The notes under the pieces: generated by a model
What the model saw: only the letters and a program-made list of their open reading frames with translations
Told to the model about the DNA's origin: nothing
Database searches by the model: none
In this document: in pieces, positions 59,500-64,000 of the stretch
Layout: each line of letters opens with the position of its first letter
Numbering within the stretch: position 1 is the first letter of the stretch
Program-made: the position numbers and the translations under genes
Assembly: GCA_028284865.1 (NCBI GenBank)
Contig: JANQQV010000026.1
Location: forward strand, 29,301 to 93,300
Reading direction: 5' to 3'
Source: Rhodothermales bacterium
Lineage (GTDB): Bacteria > Bacteroidota > Rhodothermia > Rhodothermales > UBA10348
Length of the DNA stretch: 64,000 nt

Positions 59500-60786
59500 C
59501 TACTCCACATTGGATTTCGTGGTGGATTCTGAGGTGGATACTGTGGTGGATTCTGTGGTGGTTTCTCTCGGGGATTCAGTCTGAGGTTCGGAAGCGTTTT
59601 CCACAAAAGGCTCGACTCCCGAAGAACGCACAGGCCACTCCTGTTCAGTCTTCCAGGCAATATCCGGCCACCATTGAGCCTGAGGAATGGACCCGGGCGA
59701 AATGCTCTCTCCCGGTTTGGGATAGGCTACCTGGACACCGTGTGCTTCAGCAGCGATACGAATCCGCTCAATGGGTTCGGTCCATCCGTGCAGGGAGAGA
59801 TCAAACATGCCCCAATGAACGGGGATCATGATGTCACCTTGGACCATGCGATGGGCCTCGACCGCCTGTTCAGGGCCGAGATGTACATCAGCCCAAGCGG
59901 GGTTGTAGGCACCACTTTCGATCAGCGTGAAGTCAAACGGCCCGAGTCGTTCGCCGATCTCCAAGAATTCCGGTGTCATCGATGTATCGCCGGAATAGTA
60001 CACGCGATGCGAGGCCCCCGTCAGTGCCCAACCGCTCCAAAGCGTGGCATCTCCATCTGAAAAGGCACGACCTGAAAAGTGTCTGGCCGGGGTGCTGGTC
60101 AAAGTGACTCCTGCCACGTCGGTTTCGTCCCACCAATCCAATTCGAGGATGCGATCGGCCGGAACGCCCCAATACTCAAGATGGGAGCCGATTCCCAACG
60201 GGACAATGAAACGAGGCGCCCGAATGGCCAGGTACTGCACGGCCTCCATGTCCAAGTGGTCGTAATGATCGTGCGAAATGACCACGGCATCAACTTCAGG
60301 CCAATCCTCTGGAGAAAGAGGGAGCTCATAGAATCGTTTTGGTCCAACCACAGAGCTCGGTGAGGCCCGGTTCGAAAGGAGAGGATCGATCAGAATCCGA
60401 GTTCCCTCCAGCTCAATCAGCAACATGGAGTGTCCGAGCCACGTGATCCGGACGTCATCCACGCGGGACGCGAAGTCACTCGCGGTGCGTTGAACGACGG
60501 GAATAGCCTCTTTGGGTTTGCGTTCTTCAACACCCCCGAAGAAAAACTCGACCATGCTTGAGAAGGTGATGTCCTCGTTGAGTGTGGGTAGTTCATTGAA
60601 GAAGCGCCCCGCATTGAAACGGGGAGAGTCGGTATAGCGCGATTGGCGAGCTTCGTCGGGAGCTGCACCCATTGGAGTCCACATGTCGATGACCAGCAAG
60701 GCCAGGAGCACGCCAATTCCGGTGAGAATGAAAGGCCAACGTCGCCTCTTGGAGCGTTTGTGACGTTCTGCAGCGCGATCAGGCAT
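59500..60786 (-). CDS. MBL-fold metallo-hydrolase (UlaG/NAPE-PLD-like) with Ser/Thr-rich repeat tail
   Basis: 428 residues. The N-terminal region has a transmembrane segment (WPFILTGIGVLLALLVIDMW, about 17-36). The metallo-beta-lactamase domain contains ITWLGHSMLLIELEGTRILIDPLLSNRASP and the metal site VVISHDHYDHLDMEAVQYL (HxHxDH), followed by VYYSGDTSMTPEF and PVHWGMFDLSLHGWTEPIER. This resembles UlaG and NAPE-PLD-like hydrolases; substrates in this group are phosphodiesters or lactones, none known here. The last 20 residues are built from an ESTT-type repeat encoded by a 12-bp tandem array (59519-59566). A MarR gene diverges from it. Confidence 0.88.
   Translation of the reverse strand: MPDRAAERHKRSKRRRWPFILTGIGVLLALLVIDMWTPMGAAPDEARQSRYTDSPRFNAGRFFNELPTLNEDITFSSMVEFFFGGVEERKPKEAIPVVQRTASDFASRVDDVRITWLGHSMLLIELEGTRILIDPLLSNRASPSSVVGPKRFYELPLSPEDWPEVDAVVISHDHYDHLDMEAVQYLAIRAPRFIVPLGIGSHLEYWGVPADRILELDWWDETDVAGVTLTSTPARHFSGRAFSDGDATLWSGWALTGASHRVYYSGDTSMTPEFLEIGERLGPFDFTLIESGAYNPAWADVHLGPEQAVEAHRMVQGDIMIPVHWGMFDLSLHGWTEPIERIRIAAEAHGVQVAYPKPGESISPGSIPQAQWWPDIAWKTEQEWPVRSSGVEPFVENASEPQTESPRETTTESTTVSTSESTTKSNVE
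59519..59566. repeat. 12-bp tandem repeat (4 units) inside the MBL hydrolase gene
   Basis: Four copies of GTGGTGGATTCT, one with GAGGTGGATACT and the last GTGGTGGTTTCT. Read on the minus strand they encode ESTT-like tetrapeptides in frame, so copy-number change would alter tail length without frameshift. Confidence 0.85.
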
Positions 60787-60844
60787 GGTCCAGGCAGTTT
60801 CGATATTCGTGTTGTTCTGAGCGGCATACTGCTTCAGAAATAGA

Positions 60845-60881
60845 TTGTTTCAATAAGTGAACTATTAAATATGTGAAACAA
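60845..60881. promoter_or_regulatory. Inverted repeat TTGTTTCA-N21-TGAAACAA in a divergent MBL/MarR spacer
   Basis: Eight-base arms at 60845-60852 and 60874-60881 flank an AT-rich core containing a second, imperfect symmetry (AATAAGTGAACTATT). The spacer between the divergent MarR and MBL genes is only 138 bases. This is the likely MarR operator and promoter region. Confidence 0.65.
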
Positions 60882-60924
60882 CCACGAATCGGAGTGGTTT
60901 GACCTGCAACGAATCAACCGAATC

Positions 60925-61350
60925 ATGTCGACGGATCATCATATTGACGCTCTCGTGAGGATCATCCACAACATGGGTGCCTACTTCGCGAAAGAAGCCA
61001 AAGAGCAGTCGCTTTCTGGTGCCAGTTTCTCGAAGCGGGAAATCATGGCCATTGGCGCCATTGGCAGTGGGGAGGACCTTCGAACGGGAGATCTGGCGAC
61101 GTTACTGGGTGTGGGCCAGAGCGCCATCACGCCCGTGCTTGATCGTTTGGAAGAACAGGGCATCGTCCAGCGAGACCGTTCCAAAGAGGACAGGCGCATT
61201 TGGTTGATCAACCTGACGAAAAGGGGGAAGGCTGCCTACGCCAATATCAATGATGGATATCGGGAGATGGCCTCGATCATGTTGTCCCCACTGACGGAGA
61301 ACGAGCAGGCGACGCTCGTCTCGTTGCTTTCGAAGATGGACTTCGACTGA
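60925..61350 (+). CDS. MarR family transcriptional regulator
   Basis: 141 residues. The winged-helix core includes FSKREIMAIGAIGSGEDLRTGDLATLLGVGQSAITPVLDRLEEQGIVQRDRSKEDRRIWLINLTKRGKAAYANI, matching the MarR DNA-binding fold with its DRR wing. Dimerisation helices are at both ends. MarR proteins repress or activate genes for stress and drug responses, with ligands lifting repression. It diverges from the MBL hydrolase gene over a 138-base spacer that carries an inverted repeat, so it probably regulates that gene and itself. No ligand is suggested by sequence. Confidence 0.9.
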   Translation: MSTDHHIDALVRIIHNMGAYFAKEAKEQSLSGASFSKREIMAIGAIGSGEDLRTGDLATLLGVGQSAITPVLDRLEEQGIVQRDRSKEDRRIWLINLTKRGKAAYANINDGYREMASIMLSPLTENEQATLVSLLSKMDFD

Positions 61351-61414
61351 TTGTGTCCGACCGATCCTGAGAGGCTCGCAATTCGCAAGCCGTGGCCATC
61401 ACTCCCTCTGCCGG

Positions 61415-61840
61415 TCAAACCGGGATCATCCCATTCTGCCGCAGCTCGTCCTTTCTCTGCAGGATTCTGTCCAGCAGCTTCCTGTTGATCTCATAATTCT
61501 TGTCCAGGCGAAGCTTCAGGAATTCCCCAGCCGCATGAATGCTGTACGTCTTCGACTTGTAGATGGCCAGAAGATGGAAGGGGATCAACCAGGAGTAGCT
61601 GTTCAGCCGCTTGTGGATGTGTACGATGATTCCATTGGGCCGCAGTTCGATGCTGCAGTAGTTCGTGCTGTTATTCCTGGTAAGGATGCTACCGAAGTTG
61701 GGGCTGTATTCGTCGATGATCATCCGATGCGAACCGGCACCGCCCATCTTGATGCGCTGAACCAGTGAAAAGCTCTCGCCGACCTTCTCATTGATCAAGG
61801 CAATCTTGTCTTCAGGCATGTACGTGGTATCCAGAATCAT
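61415..61840 (-). CDS. Conserved hypothetical protein
   Basis: 141 residues, soluble, no signal or TM. The middle carries an unusual conserved-looking stretch CSIELRPNGIIVHIHKRLNSYSWLIPFHLLAIYKSKTYSIHAAGE, then a charged helix to the end. Proteins of this kind are scattered in Bacteroidota but have no assigned function, as far as I recognise. The mixed hydrophobic strands followed by a Lys/Arg-rich helix would fit a small PH-like or alpha/beta domain. Its stop lies 64 bases from the convergent MarR stop. Confidence 0.6.
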   Translation of the reverse strand: MILDTTYMPEDKIALINEKVGESFSLVQRIKMGGAGSHRMIIDEYSPNFGSILTRNNSTNYCSIELRPNGIIVHIHKRLNSYSWLIPFHLLAIYKSKTYSIHAAGEFLKLRLDKNYEINRKLLDRILQRKDELRQNGMIPV

Positions 61841-61959
61841 CGCGCTCGCTGGCAGTGGATTGAACAGAGTACTTTAGGTGTCTCTGCCAGCAAATCGTTT
61901 CAATCTGGCTTCGAATGGATATGCTTGGCTCCATTCTGGCAATCGAATCACAGAGTGCC

Positions 61960-62352
61960 TCAGTGCGACCCGTGCACGAACATCCACTGCATGCCATACG
62001 GATCCTTGAGCATGCCGAAGTTGTCGTCCAGGGGAAACATTATCGTGCCTCCCTCGGCCAGGGCTTCGAAGGCTGCTTGTTTGGAAGTCGCGTCTGGAAA
62101 AGTGACGAATAGCGACATGTGACTGCCCATCTGGACATCGTGACCGGGAAGGTCATCCGACGCTTTCAAGCGTAGATCGCCGGCTTGAAGCTCGGCATTG
62201 AAGATCCGGTCTTCGCAACCCGGTGGAACAGGCATGCCCGATTCACCGAATGACTGCATGATGGTGATGGACCCACCAAGGGCTTTTTGATAGAAGCCCA
62301 TGGCTTCCTTGCAGGTCCCGGGAAAAACGAGATAGGGGGTGACAGTGGCCAT
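61960..62352 (-). CDS. VOC-family (PhnB-like) glyoxalase/dioxygenase-fold protein
   Basis: 130 residues. VTPYLVFPGTCKEAMGFYQKALGGSITIMQSFGESGMPVPPGCEDRIFNAELQAGDLRLKASDDLPG is the PhnB-like start of the vicinal-oxygen-chelate fold; GGTIMFPLDDNFGMLKDPYGMQWMFVHG gives the second paired beta-alpha-beta unit with the characteristic W. The family includes glyoxalase, fosfomycin-resistance and ring-cleaving enzymes; PhnB-like members have no proven substrate. It is an isolated gene on the minus strand. Confidence 0.9.
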   Translation of the reverse strand: MATVTPYLVFPGTCKEAMGFYQKALGGSITIMQSFGESGMPVPPGCEDRIFNAELQAGDLRLKASDDLPGHDVQMGSHMSLFVTFPDATSKQAAFEALAEGGTIMFPLDDNFGMLKDPYGMQWMFVHGSH

Positions 62353-62476
62353 GAGAAGTCAATCGTTTGCGAATGCATGGTTCACAGGATAAGGGTTTCA
62401 TCATTGACCCTGCTCCATGGACGGCATTCCTGAACTTCTTTCCGGCGAACGTACGTGAGGCTGCGGTCGATGGCCC

Positions 62477-63424
62477 CTATCTCGCCAAAACAACGCGGGA
62501 CGTGGTGGTCTGACTGCTTCCTGACACCCGGATGAACCACACACCTGATGCAAGCGTCGTGACTGGTACGCGAACGATCTGCTCACCCTGACCGGGAGAG
62601 ACGGGGGCAGAATGGGTGATCTTCTGGCCCAGCGCATTGACGAGCTCAACCGTGATGCTCGATGCGTCACCGGGAGTTACCGGAATGCTGACTTGGTCCA
62701 CAGCTGGATTGGGGAATGGCGAACCCACGGCAAATTCCTGTGGGACGACGCGAGGATCTTCCGTTTCCGTGACGACTGCGCCGCAGCCCGTTTGACAGGT
62801 GAACGTGAACGTGCCGATGCGGCGAAGCTGTCCATTTACCAGAAAAGGACCACCCGTGAGCGCCGTGATGGGTTCAGCCGGATTCGTGTCTGCGTTGGCC
62901 GACGTGTACCCGGAGCCGGAGTCTGTTCCGGAATCGTAGGGGAACAGGTCGACCGTGATTTCGGAGATCCATTCTCTATTTTCCACCAGCGAGAGATCAT
63001 GCACGCCAACGAACCAGTCCGGACTTGGGGCGATCATGCTGACAAGCGATACGAGGGGATAGGCCCCGGTAATCTCGAATGTGGTCGTGACGGAGCCGGG
63101 CGAGACCCCGATTCCACCACCATTGATGACGGAGAATGCGTTTCCAAACGTGATTCGGGCATTCACTTCCGATTGCAGAAGGGCCGTTCCGCCGGATTCA
63201 GCCATGATCTCCATGCCATTTCGCGCGGTCTGACCCGGCCCCCACATGGAGTAGGAGCTATCGTGTGTGCCTCCGATCAACGGCGACATGTGCGGGTTGG
63301 GAGGGAATGACGATGGATGTGTCGCCGCACTCCACTCAGAATCGAAACGCACACTGTAGGTCGTTTGAGCGATGGCTGGAGCAGCAAGAAGAGCGGCCAA
63401 CAGCAGAAAGAGGCAGCGTTTCAT
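62477..63424 (-). CDS. Secreted spondin-domain protein with T9SS sorting tail
   Basis: 315 residues. Signal peptide MKRCLFLLLAALLAAPAIAQ. The mature start YSVRFDSEWSAATHPSSFPPNPHMSPLIGGTHDSSYSMWGPGQTARNGMEIMAESGG and PSPDWFVGVHDLSL match the Spondin_N domain by eye (F-spondin-like fold, calcium-linked adhesion in animals). Residues about 230-315 are a T9SS domain (SPFPNPAVDQVSIPVT...LGQKI...LASGVWFIRVSG). It is likely a surface cargo of the same secretion system as the giant proteins. A 12-bp tandem repeat lies upstream of its start. Confidence 0.85.
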   Translation of the reverse strand: MKRCLFLLLAALLAAPAIAQTTYSVRFDSEWSAATHPSSFPPNPHMSPLIGGTHDSSYSMWGPGQTARNGMEIMAESGGTALLQSEVNARITFGNAFSVINGGGIGVSPGSVTTTFEITGAYPLVSLVSMIAPSPDWFVGVHDLSLVENREWISEITVDLFPYDSGTDSGSGYTSANADTNPAEPITALTGGPFLVNGQLRRIGTFTFTCQTGCGAVVTETEDPRVVPQEFAVGSPFPNPAVDQVSIPVTPGDASSITVELVNALGQKITHSAPVSPGQGEQIVRVPVTTLASGVWFIRVSGSSQTTTSRVVLAR

Positions 63425-63597
63425 GGTTCGATCAGGTTTGGTTCGCCTTGGGTTGCGCGCGATGGGAGCACATTACAACCGAAAGACTAATACCTCGCCG
63501 TGCAATGAACATCACACCAACCTAACATCTGAACACGGCGGAGGTCAGCAGGTGTGCCAAACCGGAGTTCGCGGTGTTCCTCTCGGAGTATGTCTCA

Positions 63598-63669
63598 GTG
63601 TTGGTCACATCGTTGGCCACACTGTTGGTCACACTGTAGATCACTGTGCAGGTCACACTGTTGTTCAAC
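63598..63669. repeat. 12-bp tandem repeat (6 degenerate units)
   Basis: Units are GTGTTGGTCACA, TCGTTGGCCACA, CTGTTGGTCACA, CTGTAGATCACT, GTGCAGGTCACA and CTGTTGTTCAAC. The array starts about 170 bases upstream of the spondin gene start, downstream of the terminator of the outer-membrane gene. It matches the period of the array in the MBL hydrolase gene, but not the sequence. Confidence 0.85.
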
Positions 63670-63695
63670 GTGTTTGTCTCTGTGGACCAAAGCAG

Positions 63696-63726
63696 TGCGG
63701 GCCGGGCGATTCTCGCCCGGCCCGCA
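63696..63726 (-). terminator. GC-rich hairpin terminator (minus strand)
   Basis: TGCGGGCCGGGCGA and its perfect complement flank TTC. On the minus strand ACTGCTTTGG follows. It ends the truncated outer-membrane gene to its right. Confidence 0.8.
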
Positions 63727-63888
63727 GCCGTACAGGATGGTCTGCTTTCCATCCTCGTTCTTCGAGTTGTTCTCCCTCATGGCCCAGTAGGCCGACCGAA
63801 ATGCACGGATGAGTCGAAACTCCTGATGACTATGCGGAAGGATCGAAGAAGGTGTGCGTCTTCCTTCCGAAGATTTCCAGCCGCTTGA

Positions 63889-64000
63889 TCAGAGAGAGAC
63901 GGCAGCCGTGATCATGGAGACGTTGCTGAAGTAGTCCGTCGAACGCAGAGCGTAGTCGACCTGCAGGCGCGTGCCCGACAGATCCAGGTCTACACCAGCA
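63889..64000 (-). CDS. Outer-membrane beta-barrel protein, C-terminal end (possibly PorV/PorQ-like), truncated by window edge
   Basis: Only the last 36 residues are present: AGVDLDLSGTRLQVDYALR then STDYFSNVSMITAAVSL and stop at 63889-63891. Alternating hydrophobic residues and a terminal Leu fit the last strands of an outer-membrane barrel, and the VDYALR...FSNVSMITAAVSL ending resembles PorV/PorQ-type T9SS barrel proteins. The assignment is tentative because the rest lies outside the window. Confidence 0.45.
   Translation of the reverse strand, partial: AGVDLDLSGTRLQVDYALRSTDYFSNVSMITAAVSL

Larger units (their letters stand above)
63425..63888. other. Intergenic region with 12-bp repeats and terminator
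   Basis: 464 bases with no convincing gene. It holds a six-unit 12-bp tandem repeat (63598-63669) and a perfect terminator hairpin (63696-63726). The left half must contain the promoter of the spondin-domain gene. Confidence 0.65.

Noticed and set aside
63598..63669. CRISPR array
   Set aside because: Units are 12 bp, contiguous and degenerate, with no spacers and no cas genes.
63522..63752. 76-residue minus-strand open frame with VTNS repeats
   Set aside because: Its N-terminal part lies across a terminator hairpin, and the repeats arise from the 12-bp array; no ribosome-binding site.

Overview
The window (about 57% GC by eye) looks like a chromosomal segment of a Bacteroidota-lineage bacterium, most likely Rhodothermota/Rhodothermales or a close relative. 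The evidence is several secreted proteins ending in type IX secretion (T9SS) sorting domains of the NYPNPFNPTT type, a GWxTD-domain protein, a CIRCE-controlled groESL, a DUF164 protein whose zinc ribbon has lost its cysteines, a family B DNA polymerase, and an E. coli-like NADP isocitrate dehydrogenase. No phage, insertion sequence, integrase or CRISPR array was seen.

Layout. 1-5.3 kb: end of a Gfo/Idh/MocA oxidoreductase, a Tat-exported sugar-isomerase-like TIM barrel, a GH20 hexosaminidase lipoprotein and a family B DNA polymerase. 5.4-8.7 kb: ABC ATPase, ComF, a small acidic protein, and a bacterial homologue of the animal tRNA-queuosine mannosyltransferase, closed by a bidirectional terminator. 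8.7-11.9 kb (minus strand): an ECF sigma factor and its zinc anti-sigma, a polyprenol-phosphate mannosyltransferase-like GT2, and icd. 12.2-16.8 kb: pyruvate dehydrogenase E1-alpha, E1-beta and E2, then a metallophosphoesterase. 16.8-36.0 kb: a surface-protein island with two divergent giant beta-helix-like secreted proteins (2243 and about 2306 aa), then three cohesin-like proteins. 36-44.8 kb: membrane protein, GWxTD protein, AsnRS with a coiled-coil insertion, SIMPL protein, phosphohexomutase, dNK and FolK. 45-47.1 kb: groEL/groES with CIRCE. 47.3-53.4 kb: small membrane proteins, MutY, an outer-membrane D15-like protein, RsmE, SecG. 53.6-54.0 kb: RNase P RNA (minus strand). 54.1-64 kb: DUF164 protein, Nif3-like, UMF1-type MFS, class V aminotransferase, tRNA-Arg(CCU), NAD(P)-binding protein, MBL hydrolase with divergent MarR regulator, a hypothetical, a VOC protein, a spondin-domain T9SS cargo, and the 3' end of a probable outer-membrane barrel.

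The most interesting region is 16.8-36.0 kb. The rightward giant protein carries a dockerin-like module followed by a cohesin-like module and a T9SS tail. Directly downstream on the same strand are three secreted proteins that each begin with cohesin-like modules; two also carry CHRD-like domains. This could be a non-cellulosomal, T9SS-exported cohesin-dockerin surface assembly. The giant gene has a strongly biased, uniform codon choice suggesting high expression, and an orphan intrinsic terminator in its 5' leader, which suggests attenuation. Also worth following are the QTMAN/GTDC1-like glycosyltransferase, the AsnRS insertion, the structured spacer between secG and rnpB, and two separate arrays of 12-bp tandem repeats.

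All family calls come from reading motifs by eye; no database search was run.
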